Shown here: positions 7,418-17,098 of the stretch, piece after piece
How the letters are laid out: each line of letters begins with the position of its first letter
Position numbering within the stretch: position 1 is the first letter of the stretch
Assembly: GCF_000292525.1 (NCBI RefSeq)
Contig: NZ_AEYF01000001.1
Location: 62,001 to 126,000, forward strand
Length of the DNA stretch: 64,000 bases
Source: Rhizobium sp. CCGE 510
GTDB lineage: Bacteria; Pseudomonadota; Alphaproteobacteria; Rhizobiales; Rhizobiaceae
Reading direction: 5' to 3'
The notes under the pieces: model-generated
The model's database searches: none
What the model saw: the letters and a program-made list of their open reading frames with translations, nothing else
Told to the model about the DNA's origin: nothing
Program-made: the position numbers and the translations under genes

Positions 7418-10327
7418 ATGGCAGACAAAATGCTTATCGATGCGTCTCACGAGGAAGAGACGCGCGTCGTTGTCGTTCGCGGGAACCGCATAGAAGAATT
7501 TGACTTCGAGTCTCAGCACAAGAAGCAGATCCGCGGCAACATCTATCTTGCAAAGGTAACGAGGGTCGAGCCCTCGCTCCAAGCCGCATTCGTCGATTAC
7601 GGCGGCAACCGGCACGGCTTCCTGGCCTTCGCCGAAATCCATCCCGACTATTATCAGATACCGCTTGCCGACCGTCAGGCGTTGCTTCGGGCCGAAGCCG
7701 AGGAGCATCGCCGCGACGAAGATGTCGAGCATGTCGAAACCGCGCCGATGGTCGATCTTTCGACCCAGGACCAGCCGGATGTCGGCATCGTGCCGGCAGA
7801 GGCGCCGGAAACGGCAGGTGTAACGGAGGAGCCGGCAGCGATAGCAACCGCTGCATCGCCCGAGGCCACCGAGGAAGCTCCGGCCAAAAAGGCCAGGCCG
7901 CGCCGCAGCCGCAAAAAGGTGACCGAACCGGCTGCTGAGACGACCGCGACCGAGGACGCCGTTCCCACAGATGTCGAAGCCGAAGGCGCTTCGAGCGTCG
8001 ACAACGAGGATGACGGTTCGACCGGCGGCCCGATGGCCGCCATGGTGGAAACCGACTCGATCTCCGAGGACGTCGATACCAACAAGCGTCGCCACGATGA
8101 TGATGACGACGATGACGATCATGGCGAAGAGGAAATCATCGAATCCGTCGGCGCCGAAGACGCGATGGAAGAAGTGCCGGACCGCGTGCAGCGCAAGCCG
8201 CGCAAGCAGTACCGCATCCAGGAAGTCATCAAGCGCCGCCAGATCCTGCTCGTGCAGGTCGCCAAGGAAGAGCGCGGCAACAAGGGTGCCGCCCTTACCA
8301 CCTATCTCTCGCTCGCCGGCCGCTATTCCGTGCTGATGCCGAACACGGCGCGCGGCGGCGGCATTTCCCGCAAGATCACCAACCCTGCCGACCGCAAGCG
8401 CCTGAAAGAAATCGCGCGCATGCTCGAAGTGCCGCAGGGCATGGGCGTCATCCTTCGCACCGCCGGCGCCAACCGCACCAAGGTCGAGGTCAAGCGCGAC
8501 TTCGAATATCTGATGCGCCTCTGGGAAAATGTCCGCACACTGACGCTGGCATCCACGGCTCCCTGCCTGGTCTACGAGGAAGGCTCGCTGATCAAGCGGT
8601 CGATCCGCGACCTTTACAACAAGGATATCAGCGAAGTAATCGTCTCCGGCGAAGAAGGCTATCGTGAAGCGAAAGACTTCATGAAGATGCTGATGCCGAG
8701 CCATGCCAAGGTGGTTCAGCCCTACCGCGACATCCATCCGATCTTTTCGCGTTCCGGTATCGAGGCGCAGCTCGACCGCATGCTGCAGCCGCAGGTGACG
8801 CTGAAGTCCGGCGGCTACCTGATCATGAACCAGACCGAAGCGCTGGTTTCCATCGACGTCAACTCGGGCCGCTCGACCCGCGAACACTCGATCGAAGACA
8901 CCGCGCTGCAGACGAATCTCGAGGCTGCCGACGAAGTCGCTCGCCAGCTGCGCCTGCGCGACCTTGCCGGCCTGATCGTCATCGACTTCATCGACATGGA
9001 AGAGAAGCGCAACAACCGCGCTGTCGAGAAGAAGCTGAAGGAATGCCTGAAGAACGACCGCGCCCGCATCCAGGTCGGACGGATCTCGCATTTCGGCCTG
9101 CTCGAAATGTCGCGCCAGCGCATCCGCGCGTCGGTTCTCGAATCGACCACGCAGGTCTGCTCGCATTGCGGCGGCAGCGGCCATGTGCGTTCGCAGTCCT
9201 CCGTCGCCCTGCATGTCTTGCGCGGTATCGAGGAATATCTGCTGAAGAATACCACGCACAACATAAGCGTGCGCACCACGCCTGACATTGCGCTCTATCT
9301 GCTCAACCATAAGCGCCAGACGATCATCGATTACGAAAACCGTTTCGGCGTCGCCATCATCATCGATGCGGACGGTTCGGTCGGCGCCCAGCATTTCGCG
9401 ATCGATCGCGGCGATCCGGTGGAAAATCCGGTCAAGATCGAAACGCTCTTCAACTTTGCAGCCATTCCTGAAGATGACGACGACGATATCGTCATCGAAG
9501 CGGATGAGGACGAAGACGAGGAACTCGAAGAAAAGCCGGCCGCTGCCGAGCGACCTGTCGCAGCACGCTCGGAAGCCGACGCTGACGGCAACCGCAAGCG
9601 CAAACGACGCCGGCGTCGGCGCGGTCGCAACGGCAATGCCGAGCATCCGACATCAGCCGCTGGCGAAGCTGGCGACGAAGATGAGGATGGTGACGACGAG
9701 GGCGTTGAAGGCGGCGAAGGCGATGAAAACGCCGAATCCACGCCCGAGACACTGGCGGAAAGCGAGGAATCGCAGCGCCGCAAGCGGCGCCGTCGCGGCA
9801 AGCGCGGCGGTCGCCGCAATCGCGCCGAGGATGGCTCCGAACTGACGGCCGGCGAAGCCGGTGAAGACAATGGCGGTGATGAGGGCGGCGACGAGGACGA
9901 AGGCGACGACGTTTCGAACGATGGTGCTCCAAGCGAAGCCGTCGCCGAAACTGTCGAAACAGCTGCCGAAGCCGGCGAAGGCCAGGCTGCGATGGCAGCC
10001 GTCGAAAGCGCACCTGTGATAACCGAGGAAGTAAAGCCCGCCCGCAGCCGCGGCCGCCGCAAACCGGCCGCAGCGCCGGTCGAGGAACCGGTGGCTGAGA
10101 CGGCGCCTGCGGCCGAGGCCGAACCGGAGTTGGTGGAAGCCTCTGCCGATCTCGGAACGCCCGTTCAGGAAGAGGTCCAGGAAGAGGCAAAGCCGGTTCG
10201 CGCCAACCGCGAATCCAACATCTCCTCCTCGGAGCCGACGGTAAAATCCACCCGCGTCGAGAATGCCGAAGCTGACGACGGCAAGCCGAAGAAAGCCGGC
10301 TGGTGGCAGCGCCGTGGCTTCTTCTGA
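7418..10327 (+). CDS. rne: ribonuclease E
   Basis: RNase E is the single-strand endonuclease that starts mRNA decay and processes rRNA and tRNA precursors, and is the scaffold of the degradosome. The 969-residue protein begins MADKMLIDASHEEETRVVV, which is typical. The S1 RNA-binding domain is split: its first half (about 38-85) is followed by about 160 low-complexity acidic residues with a run of aspartates (about 230-240), after which the S1 domain resumes. The catalytic core follows, with the metal-binding segment VSIDVNSGRST and IDFIDM, then the zinc-link CSHCGGSG near residue 585. The C-terminal third (about 690-969) is disordered with alternating acidic and Arg/Lys-rich blocks, the usual RNA- and partner-binding tail. 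A GAGGAG upstream of ATG 7418 serves as ribosome binding site. Confidence 0.97.
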   Translation: MADKMLIDASHEEETRVVVVRGNRIEEFDFESQHKKQIRGNIYLAKVTRVEPSLQAAFVDYGGNRHGFLAFAEIHPDYYQIPLADRQALLRAEAEEHRRDEDVEHVETAPMVDLSTQDQPDVGIVPAEAPETAGVTEEPAAIATAASPEATEEAPAKKARPRRSRKKVTEPAAETTATEDAVPTDVEAEGASSVDNEDDGSTGGPMAAMVETDSISEDVDTNKRRHDDDDDDDDHGEEEIIESVGAEDAMEEVPDRVQRKPRKQYRIQEVIKRRQILLVQVAKEERGNKGAALTTYLSLAGRYSVLMPNTARGGGISRKITNPADRKRLKEIARMLEVPQGMGVILRTAGANRTKVEVKRDFEYLMRLWENVRTLTLASTAPCLVYEEGSLIKRSIRDLYNKDISEVIVSGEEGYREAKDFMKMLMPSHAKVVQPYRDIHPIFSRSGIEAQLDRMLQPQVTLKSGGYLIMNQTEALVSIDVNSGRSTREHSIEDTALQTNLEAADEVARQLRLRDLAGLIVIDFIDMEEKRNNRAVEKKLKECLKNDRARIQVGRISHFGLLEMSRQRIRASVLESTTQVCSHCGGSGHVRSQSSVALHVLRGIEEYLLKNTTHNISVRTTPDIALYLLNHKRQTIIDYENRFGVAIIIDADGSVGAQHFAIDRGDPVENPVKIETLFNFAAIPEDDDDDIVIEADEDEDEELEEKPAAAERPVAARSEADADGNRKRKRRRRRRGRNGNAEHPTSAAGEAGDEDEDGDDEGVEGGEGDENAESTPETLAESEESQRRKRRRRGKRGGRRNRAEDGSELTAGEAGEDNGGDEGGDEDEGDDVSNDGAPSEAVAETVETAAEAGEGQAAMAAVESAPVITEEVKPARSRGRRKPAAAPVEEPVAETAPAAEAEPELVEASADLGTPVQEEVQEEAKPVRANRESNISSSEPTVKSTRVENAEADDGKPKKAGWWQRRGFF

Positions 10328-10353
10328 ACGCTGATTTTCGGACGTAACTGATC

Positions 10354-10384
10354 AATCCGGCTGCGGCGACGCGGCCGGATTTTT
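10354..10384 (+). terminator. rne intrinsic terminator
   Basis: An 8-bp stem AATCCGGC / GCCGGATT followed by TTTTG lies 27 bases after the rne stop. Stem strength and the U tract make this a good Rho-independent terminator. Confidence 0.85.
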
Positions 10385-10465
10385 GTTTGTGGCAACGGCA
10401 TCAGCGGTCTTGTATCCTCGTGCCGTTGGTGCGCATCATCGATGGCGATCACACGTGAGACGACC

Positions 10466-10675
10466 ATGCGGACGAATATCGATATCGATGATGCCTTGCT
10501 TGCCGAGGCGATGGCCGCCACGGGATTGGCGACAAAAGAGGCCGCCGTCGAAAAGGCCTTGCGAATCCTTATCGAGAGGCACCGCCGCACCAATGCGATC
10601 GCAAATCTCTCAGGCATAGGCTGGGCAGGCGATCTCGACGATATCCGTCGTGACCGGTCAGATGATGCAGGATAA
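10466..10675 (+). CDS. vapB: VapB-family type II antitoxin (orphan)
   Basis: This 69-residue protein begins MRTNIDIDDALLAEAMAATG, the ribbon-helix-helix DNA-binding start of VapB antitoxins (MRTNI-ID--L). It has the family's helical stretch TKEAAVEKALRILIERHRR and a C-terminal toxin-contact region containing WAGDLDDIRRDR. An upstream ATG at 10442 would add eight unrelated residues. A normal VapB is followed directly by VapC, with the genes overlapping at the stop. Here only a broken vapC follows, so the antitoxin appears to be an orphan. Autoregulation by VapB binding upstream is usual in the family, but I see no clear operator. Confidence 0.85.
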   Translation: MRTNIDIDDALLAEAMAATGLATKEAAVEKALRILIERHRRTNAIANLSGIGWAGDLDDIRRDRSDDAG

Positions 10676-10758
10676 TCTTCCTCGACAGTTCGGTCTGGAT
10701 TGCGCATCTGCGCGGGATAAGCGCGGCCAGCCCGGTCCGACATCGCCGAGACCAGCAG
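10672..10758 (+). pseudogene. vapC: remnant of vapC toxin (PIN-domain RNase), start lost and body replaced by a repeat
   Basis: Translating from 10672 gives IIFLDSSVWIAHLRGISAA, the start of a VapC PIN-domain toxin (usually MI-VDSSVWI-HLRG), including the first catalytic Asp. It sits exactly where vapC should begin, overlapping the vapB stop. The first codon is ATA, not ATG. If the base were G, the overlap would read ATGA, giving a toxin ATG and a vapB TGA; the present A gives ATA for the toxin and TAA for vapB. After 29 codons the homology runs into a repeat element (10759-10890), so the rest of the toxin is gone. Confidence 0.8.
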
Positions 10759-10890
10759 CTCATCCGGCTGCCGCCACCTTCTCCCCGCTTGCGGGGCGAC
10801 ATGCCGCGCCCTCTCTGCTCCCAACTCGCTCTCGCAGGGCACGTCCCCTCTCCCAGTTTTTTACGGGCAGAGGGTTAGGGTGAGGGGCAG
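10759..10890. repeat. rhizobial intergenic palindromic repeat (RIME-like)
   Basis: The 132-base block starts CTCATCCGGCTGCC and ends GGGTTAGGGTGAGGGGCAG. It contains the hairpin CCCCGCTTGCGGGG and long complementary arms (CCCCTCTCCC against AGAGGGTTAGGGTGAGGGG). Blocks of this type occur between genes throughout Rhizobium and related genomes. It lies at the break of the vapC remnant and just downstream of the convergent aidB-like gene. Confidence 0.7.
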
Positions 10891-10964
10891 CCATCGGCGC
10901 AAAGTGGTTCGATATCGCTCGGCGAGATGTCCGGCAACGAGCGACTATCATCCCCCGCCTGCGA

Positions 10965-12623
10965 TCAGGCCGCCGGCGGATAGAGCAGGTCGACGATGTA
11001 GCTGGCGTCGAAGCGGGAATCGAGCATGCCGTAGGTGGAGCGCCAGCCGCCGGCAAGACGCGTCTCGATGAAGGCATCGGCAATGCGCCCTGCCCCGAGC
11101 CGATAGAGTTCGGCGGCACCGGCCGCAAGCGCCAACTGCTCGACGAGCAGGCGCGCGGCGCCCTCATCCTGTTCGCAGAGCGCGACAGCGGCGCGCAGCA
11201 CATCGATCGTCTTCTTGCCGGCCGGGCCGAGATCGCGGGCAAGGCCGGCGAAGACCGTTTCGAACAGATCCTTGCCACGGTTGAGCACGCGCAGCACGTC
11301 GAGCGCCATGACGTTGCCGGAGCCTTCCCAGATGGCGTTGACCGGAGCCTCACGGTAGTGGCGGGCAATCGGGCGTTCTTCGATGTAGCCGTTGCCGCCG
11401 ATGCATTCCATCGCCTCGTAGATCAGCGCCGGCGCGATCTTACAGCACCAGTATTTGGCGACCGGCGTCATGACGCGGGCATAGGCCGCCTGCTCGGCAT
11501 TGCCGCGCGCCTTGTCGAAGGCGTCGGCAAGACGGAAGGACAGCGCCGTCGCGGCTGCGACGTCGAGCGCCATGTCGGCCAGCACGCGCGTCATGATCGG
11601 CTGGTTGACGAGCATCTTTCCGAAGATGCTGCGGCCGCGGGTGTGGTGTACGGCTTCGGCGAGCGAGGCGCGCATCATGCCTGATGAGGCCAGCGCGCAG
11701 TCGAGCCGCGTCAGCGTCACCATGTCGAGGATGGTGCGGATGCCGGCATCCGGGCCGCCGAGCAAGAAACCGAACGTGTCTGAGAATTCCACTTCGGCAG
11801 AGGCGTTGGAGCGGTTGCCGACCTTGTCTTTCAGCCGCTGGAACTGGAGGCCGTTGGCGGAGCCGTCCTCCAGCAGGCGCGGCACCAGGAAGCAGCCCAT
11901 GCCCTCCTTCGTCTGCGCCAGCATGATGAAAGCGTCGCTCATCGGAGCGGACATGAACCATTTATGGCCGGACAGCCGGTAGATGCCCTCGCTGACCTTT
12001 TCGGCAGCGCTGCGGTTGGCGCGCACATCCGTGCCGCCCTGCTTTTCCGTCATGCCCATGCCGATGGTCACAGCAGACTTCTGCATGGCGGGCTTGTTCG
12101 ACGAATCATATTTGCGCGAGAGGATTTTGGGGGCCCAATCCTTCTGTATCGCGGGCGAGGCCGAGAGCGCGGCGACCGAGGCGCTGGTCATCGTCAGCGG
12201 GCAGAGATGGCCGGATTCCAGCTGTGACGATAGATAGAAGCGAGCGGCGCGAACCTTGTGGGCCTCATCCTTGGCGTCGGTATCGGCCTGCGGGTCCCAG
12301 ACGGAGGAATGCAGGCCGACCGACATGGAGCGCCGCATCAGCGCGTGCCAGGCGGGATGGAACTCAACGACATCAAGGCGCTCGCCGCGCGGACCGTGGG
12401 TACGCAGCTGCGGCGCGCCCTGGTTCGCCATGCGCGCCAGCTCCTGTGCCTCCGGCGAGGTGACGTAGCGGCCTATGTTTTCCAGGTCCTCGCGGATGCC
12501 GCGCGGCAGGGCTGCCGTCAGATCGACGATCAGCGGATCGGACCGATAGGCGTTGATGCCGGACCACAGGCTCGGCTGATTGAGTTCTGCGAGTTTTTCT
12601 TCAGTCCGGTTGGCGGAGGTCAT
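10965..12623 (-). CDS. aidB: AidB-like acyl-CoA dehydrogenase
   Basis: This 552-residue flavoprotein has the acyl-CoA dehydrogenase fold and the length and motifs of the AidB subgroup. The FAD/substrate motif GMGMTEKQGGTDVRAN lies near residue 190 and GHKWFMSAP near 220. The C-terminal dehydrogenase signature includes CIGGNGYIEE and EGSGNVMALDVLR near 430-450. In E. coli, AidB is induced by alkylation and binds DNA while retaining FAD. Whether this copy acts in alkylation defence or in acyl-CoA metabolism (isovaleryl-CoA-type) cannot be decided here. It is divergent from pyrB with a 179-base gap holding both promoters. Confidence 0.85.
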   Translation of the reverse strand: MTSANRTEEKLAELNQPSLWSGINAYRSDPLIVDLTAALPRGIREDLENIGRYVTSPEAQELARMANQGAPQLRTHGPRGERLDVVEFHPAWHALMRRSMSVGLHSSVWDPQADTDAKDEAHKVRAARFYLSSQLESGHLCPLTMTSASVAALSASPAIQKDWAPKILSRKYDSSNKPAMQKSAVTIGMGMTEKQGGTDVRANRSAAEKVSEGIYRLSGHKWFMSAPMSDAFIMLAQTKEGMGCFLVPRLLEDGSANGLQFQRLKDKVGNRSNASAEVEFSDTFGFLLGGPDAGIRTILDMVTLTRLDCALASSGMMRASLAEAVHHTRGRSIFGKMLVNQPIMTRVLADMALDVAAATALSFRLADAFDKARGNAEQAAYARVMTPVAKYWCCKIAPALIYEAMECIGGNGYIEERPIARHYREAPVNAIWEGSGNVMALDVLRVLNRGKDLFETVFAGLARDLGPAGKKTIDVLRAAVALCEQDEGAARLLVEQLALAAGAAELYRLGAGRIADAFIETRLAGGWRSTYGMLDSRFDASYIVDLLYPPAA

Positions 12624-12802
12624 AATTCGCTTCTAGTGTAAGAGCCCGGCAAAGGGAAACCGGAAGTTATGATTCGGTTCATTCTGCTCTATCGGAATTT
12701 TGGCGAAAATGCATGGGGACATAAGCCTTTGCCCACAGCGCATGCTTGCCCCGGCGGGCAGCACTCTTTATAGACCCGCCAGAGACAGCAAGAGGCAGGG
12801 TC

Positions 12803-13759
12803 ATGGTCTTTTTTCCCCACCGCCACCTCATCGGCATCAAGGGCCTCACCGAGCAGGATATCACCTATCTGCTCGACAAGGCCGACGAGGCCGTCAAGAT
12901 CAGCCGCCAGCGAGAGAAGAAAACGTCGACGCTGCGCGGGCTGACGCAGATCAACCTGTTCTTCGAGGCATCGACTCGCACGCAGGCCTCCTTCGAGCTG
13001 GCCGGCAAGCGGCTCGGCGCCGACGTCATGAACATGTCGGTCGGCAATTCCTCAGTGAAGAAGGGCGAAACGCTGATCGACACGGCGATGACGCTGAATG
13101 CGATGCGTCCCGACGTGCTTGTCATCCGCCATTCGAGCGCCGGTGCTGCCGCCCTTCTCGCCCAGAAGGTTTCCTGCTCGGTCGTCAATGCCGGCGACGG
13201 CCAGCACGAACATCCGACCCAGGCGCTGCTCGACGCACTGACGATCCGCCGCGCCAAGGGCAAGCTCTCGCGCATCATCGTGGCGATCTGCGGCGACGTG
13301 CTGCATTCGCGGGTGGCGCGCTCCAATATCCTGCTGCTCAATGCGATGGGCGCCCGCGTGCGTGTCGTCGCGCCCGCCACCCTGCTACCCGCCGGCATCG
13401 CCGAGATGGGTGTTGAGGTCTTCCATTCGATGAAAGAAGGGCTGAAGGACGCCGACGTGGTGATGATGCTGCGGCTGCAGCGCGAGCGCATGTCCGGCGC
13501 CTTCGTGCCTTCGGTGCGCGAATACTACCATTTCTACGGGCTCGACGCCGAAACGCTGAAGGCGGCGAAGGAGGATGCGCTGGTCATGCATCCCGGCCCG
13601 ATGAACCGCGGCGTCGAGATCGCCTCAGAGGTGGCGGACGGGCCGCAGAGCGTGATCGCCGAACAGGTGGAAATGGGGGTCGCGGTGCGCATGGCGGTGA
13701 TGGAGACGCTGCTCGTCTCGCAGAACCAGGGTCCCCGAAGCGATGGAATGATGGCATGA
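12803..13759 (+). CDS. pyrB: aspartate carbamoyltransferase catalytic subunit
   Basis: PyrB condenses carbamoyl phosphate with aspartate, the first committed step of pyrimidine synthesis. The 318-residue protein has the carbamoyl-phosphate loop [12 protein letters not shown] (about 54-65), the HSSAG motif near 110, the aspartate-binding [10 protein letters not shown] and a C-terminal [12 protein letters not shown] chose ATG 12803 ([15 protein letters not shown]), with GAGGCAGG upstream, over an in-frame ATG at 12746 that adds an unrelated 19-residue leader. The gene overlaps the next by four bases (ATGA) and there is no pyrI, so this is the class that partners with a dihydroorotase-like protein. 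Confidence 0.97.
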   Translation: MVFFPHRHLIGIKGLTEQDITYLLDKADEAVKISRQREKKTSTLRGLTQINLFFEASTRTQASFELAGKRLGADVMNMSVGNSSVKKGETLIDTAMTLNAMRPDVLVIRHSSAGAAALLAQKVSCSVVNAGDGQHEHPTQALLDALTIRRAKGKLSRIIVAICGDVLHSRVARSNILLLNAMGARVRVVAPATLLPAGIAEMGVEVFHSMKEGLKDADVVMMLRLQRERMSGAFVPSVREYYHFYGLDAETLKAAKEDALVMHPGPMNRGVEIASEVADGPQSVIAEQVEMGVAVRMAVMETLLVSQNQGPRSDGMMA

Positions 13760-15045
13760 GCAATCCGATCGTCCTCAAAAACGTCCGCATCATCGACCCG
13801 TCGCGCAATCTCGACGAAGTCGGCACGGTCATCGCCGAAAACGGGGTGATCATTGCCGCCGGCTCCTCGGCGCAGAACCAGGGCGCGCCGGAAGGCGCCG
13901 TCATCCGCGACTGCGCGGGCCTTGTCGCGACGCCCGGCCTCGTCGATGCGCGCGTCCATATCGGCGAACCCGGCGGCGAACATCGCGAGACGATCGCCTC
14001 GGCCAGCCGGGCGGCAGCAGCCGGCGGCGTCACCTCGATCATCATGATGCCGGACACCGATCCCGTCATCGACGACATCGCGCTCGTCGAATTCGTCAAG
14101 AAGACGGCGCGCGATACGGCCGCCGTCAACGTCTATCCGGCAGCCGCCATCACCAAGGGCCTTGCCGGTGCGGAGATGACGGAGATCGGCCTGCTGATGC
14201 AGGCGGGCGCCGTCGCCTTCACCGATGCCCATTCCAGCGTCCACGACACGCAGGTGCTGCGCCGGATCATGACCTATGCGCGCGAATTCGGCGCCGTCAT
14301 CTCCTGCGAAACCCGCGACAAATATCTTGGCGCCAACGGCGTCATGCATGAAGGGCTTTTCGCCAGCTGGCTCGGGCTCTCCGGCATTCCAAGGGAAGCC
14401 GAACTCATCCCGCTCGAACGCGATCTCAGAATCGCAGAACTGACGCGCGGCCACTATCACGCCGCGATGATCTCGGTGCCGGCCTCGGTCGAAGCGATCG
14501 AACGCGCCCGCAGCCGCGGCGCCAAGGTCACTTCAGGCATCTCGATCAACAATCTGGCGCTCAACGAAAACGACATCGGCGAATACCGCAGCTTCTTCAA
14601 GCTCTATCCGCCGCTGCGCCCGGAAGACGATCGGATCGCCATGGTCGAGGCGCTTGCGAGCGGCGCGATCGACATCATCGTCTCCTCGCACGATCCGCAG
14701 GACGTCGATACGAAGCGCCTGCCCTTCGGCGAAGCGGCCGATGGCGCGGTCGGTCTTGAAACCATGCTGGCGGCGGCGCTCAGGCTTCACCATGGCGGCC
14801 AGGTGAGCCTGATGCGCCTGATCGATGCCATGTCCACCCGCCCCGCGCAAATCTTCGGCCTCGCCGCCGGCACGCTGAAGCCGGGTGCTGCGGCCGATAT
14901 CGCGTTGATCGATCTTGATGAGCCTTGGCTTGTCGCCAAAGACATGCTTCTCTCCCGCTCGAAGAATACGCCGTTCGAAGATGCGCGGTTCAGCGGGCGG
15001 GCCGTCGCGACTTATGTCTCGGGAAAGCTTGTCCACGCACTTTAG
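13756..15045 (+). CDS. pyrC: dihydroorotase-like protein, probably non-catalytic partner of PyrB
   Basis: The 429-residue protein has the amidohydrolase fold of class I dihydroorotases, overlaps pyrB by four bases and is surely co-translated with it. However, the metal ligands look lost. The usual D-x-H-x-H reads [10 protein letters not shown] (R66 replaces the first His). The usual His in the VTPHHLL region is replaced ([12 protein letters not shown]), and the usual TDHAPH is SSHDPQD. In Pseudomonas a similarly degenerate PyrC' is needed to assemble the aspartate carbamoyltransferase dodecamer, and I infer the same structural role here. A catalytic dihydroorotase would then be encoded elsewhere. 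Databases may call it pyrC or pyrX. Confidence 0.85.
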   Translation: MSNPIVLKNVRIIDPSRNLDEVGTVIAENGVIIAAGSSAQNQGAPEGAVIRDCAGLVATPGLVDARVHIGEPGGEHRETIASASRAAAAGGVTSIIMMPDTDPVIDDIALVEFVKKTARDTAAVNVYPAAAITKGLAGAEMTEIGLLMQAGAVAFTDAHSSVHDTQVLRRIMTYAREFGAVISCETRDKYLGANGVMHEGLFASWLGLSGIPREAELIPLERDLRIAELTRGHYHAAMISVPASVEAIERARSRGAKVTSGISINNLALNENDIGEYRSFFKLYPPLRPEDDRIAMVEALASGAIDIIVSSHDPQDVDTKRLPFGEAADGAVGLETMLAAALRLHHGGQVSLMRLIDAMSTRPAQIFGLAAGTLKPGAAADIALIDLDEPWLVAKDMLLSRSKNTPFEDARFSGRAVATYVSGKLVHAL

Positions 15046-15088
15046 AAAAAGCCTGGACTGATACGCCACGGAGGGGCTGAGGCGGCAT

Positions 15089-15709
15089 ATGTTATCCAAT
15101 CTCATGTCATGGCAGATCACGCTGCCGATCGCGCTTGCCGCCGCCGTCATCGGTTATCTCTTCGGCTCCATTCCTTTCGGCCTGATCCTCACGCGCGCCG
15201 CCGGCCTCGGCGACGTGCGCAGCATCGGCTCCGGCAATATCGGCGCGACCAATGTGCTGAGAACGGGAAACCGCAAGCTCGCTGCTGCGACGCTGCTGCT
15301 CGACGCGCTGAAAGCATCGGCAGCAGCCTGGGTCGTCGGTTATTTCCTCGGTCAGGAGGCGGCGATCATCGCCGGCTTCTTCGCCTTCATCGGCCATCTC
15401 TTCCCGGTGTGGATCGGCTTCAAAGGCGGCAAGGGTGTCGCCACCTATATCGGCACCCTGCTCGGCGTCGCGCCGATCATGGTGGTGCTCTTCGCCGCCG
15501 TCTGGCTGGCGGTCGCCTTCACCAGCCGCTACTCGTCGCTGTCGGCGCTGGTCGCCATGCTTGTCATTCCGGTTGCGCTGTGGATACTGGGTAACGAAAA
15601 GGTTGCGGCCGTCATGGCGATCATGACGCTGATCTCCTACTGGAAGCACAAGGCCAATATTTCCCGCCTAATGGACGGCACGGAAAGCAAGATCGGGGCA
15701 AAGGGATAA
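15089..15709 (+). CDS. plsY: acyl-phosphate glycerol-3-phosphate acyltransferase
   Basis: PlsY transfers an acyl group from acyl-phosphate to glycerol-3-phosphate, the first step of phospholipid synthesis, in the inner membrane. The 206-residue protein has about five membrane segments. It carries the conserved motifs [11 protein letters not shown] (about 25-35), [12 protein letters not shown] (about 47-58) and FKGGKGVAT (about 111-119). ATG 15089 has GAGG upstream; ATG 15104 (MSWQITL) is a possible alternative. Its stop overlaps the dprA start (TAATG). Confidence 0.94.
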   Translation: MLSNLMSWQITLPIALAAAVIGYLFGSIPFGLILTRAAGLGDVRSIGSGNIGATNVLRTGNRKLAAATLLLDALKASAAAWVVGYFLGQEAAIIAGFFAFIGHLFPVWIGFKGGKGVATYIGTLLGVAPIMVVLFAAVWLAVAFTSRYSSLSALVAMLVIPVALWILGNEKVAAVMAIMTLISYWKHKANISRLMDGTESKIGAKG

Positions 15710-16851
15710 TGGATGCGCCGGGCGCGGGATCAAAAGGCGTCGCGCTGAGCGAACGGCAACGCATCGCCTGGCTGCGCCTCATCCGTTCCGACAATATCGG
15801 CCCGGCGACCTTTCGCGACCTGATCAATCATTTCGGTTCGGCCGAGGCAGCACTCGCGGCGCTGCCGGAGCTTTCGGCGCGCGGCGGCGCCACGCGGGCA
15901 ATCCGCATCGCCAGCGAGGCCGAGGCGCACCGGGAACTGGAAGCGGCGCATCGCTTCGGCGCCCGCTTCGTCGGCATCGGTGAGCCGGACTATCCGCAGG
16001 CCCTGAAGAAGATCGACGGCGCGCCTCCGCTGCTTGCCGTCAAAGGCGCTCTTGCCGCCGCCAAACGACCGGCGGTCGGCATCGTCGGCTCCCGCAACGC
16101 TTCGATCGCCGGCGCGAAATTCGCGGCCATGGTGGCGCGCGATTGCGGCCGGGCTGGTTATACCGTGGTGTCCGGCCTGGCCCGTGGCATCGACACGGCA
16201 GCGCATCGGGCAAGCCTCGACACGAGCACGATCGCAGCGCTTGCCGGCGGTCTCGACCAACCCTACCCGCCGGAGAATATCGGGCTGCTCGAGGAGATAA
16301 CCGGTGGCAACGGCCTGGCGGTGAGCGAAATGCCGTTCGGCTGGGAACCGCGCGCCCGCGATTTCCCGCGCCGAAACCGGCTGATCGCCGGTATCGGTCT
16401 CGGTCTGGTGGTCGTCGAAGCGGCAACGCGCTCAGGCTCGCTGATCACCGCACGGCTTGCCGGCGAGTTCGGCCGCCTGGTGTTTGCCGTGCCCGGCTCA
16501 CCGCTCGATCCGCGCTGCCACGGCACCAACGGCCTGCTGAAGGACGGCGCTTCGATCGTCACCACACCCGCCGATGTCATCGAGGCTTTGGCGCCGCTTA
16601 CGCAATTCGAGCTGTTCCCGTTATCGATGGCCGAGCAACCGGCAGCCGACGGCAAGGCGATGACAATTCCGCCCGGCGATTCAGACCGGGCCCGCATCAT
16701 CGATGCGCTCGGGCCAACCCCGGTCGAGATCGACGACGTCATCCGCCATACCGGCCTGTCGGCATCCGCCGTCTATCTCATCCTTCTGGAACTCGACATC
16801 TCAGGCAGACTGCATCGGCATCAGGGCGGCCTCGTCTCGCTTACCGATTGA
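15709..16851 (+). CDS. dprA: DNA-processing protein DprA
   Basis: DprA binds incoming single-stranded DNA and loads RecA during natural transformation. The gene is widely kept in bacteria with no known competence. The 380-residue protein has an N-terminal SAM/HhH-like region (about 10-75), then a Rossmann-like DprA domain (about 85-295) with [25 protein letters not shown] and [12 protein letters not shown]-terminal winged-helix domain follows (about 320-378, [19 protein letters not shown]). It overlaps plsY by one base. Confidence 0.95.
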   Translation: MDAPGAGSKGVALSERQRIAWLRLIRSDNIGPATFRDLINHFGSAEAALAALPELSARGGATRAIRIASEAEAHRELEAAHRFGARFVGIGEPDYPQALKKIDGAPPLLAVKGALAAAKRPAVGIVGSRNASIAGAKFAAMVARDCGRAGYTVVSGLARGIDTAAHRASLDTSTIAALAGGLDQPYPPENIGLLEEITGGNGLAVSEMPFGWEPRARDFPRRNRLIAGIGLGLVVVEAATRSGSLITARLAGEFGRLVFAVPGSPLDPRCHGTNGLLKDGASIVTTPADVIEALAPLTQFELFPLSMAEQPAADGKAMTIPPGDSDRARIIDALGPTPVEIDDVIRHTGLSASAVYLILLELDISGRLHRHQGGLVSLTD

Positions 16852-16990
16852 ATTTCGCACGATATTCGGGCGCGGCGTTAAGAATGGCGAAACCATGCCG
16901 AAAGTGATTGGCAACCTATCTCAAGATGTATTTTTCCGACAATCCTCTTTCGGCTGCAGCAGACGCAAGAGGTAAAATTGTACCAAACCC

Positions 16991-17019
16991 CTTGACCGCG
17001 GCGATTTCCCTGTCCATGT
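16991..17019 (+). promoter_or_regulatory. possible topA promoter
   Basis: CTTGAC (16991-16996) matches the rhizobial -35 consensus exactly. It is followed after 17 bases by CCATGT, a weak -10. The pair lies 80 bases before topA. Confidence 0.35.
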
Positions 17020-17098
17020 CGGAGGGCCGGGCATCCATGTTGCGGTGTGTGTTGCGCTGGCTTAAATGCTGGCGTCGTTTCCTTTTTAGAGAATCATC

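Noticed and set aside
7310-9646. Very long open frame (778 codons) antisense to rne
   Set aside because: It mirrors the codon bias of rne in a GC-rich genome, has no domain and is rich in Asp/Arg/Leu as expected from the reverse strand. RNase E is unmistakable on the other strand.
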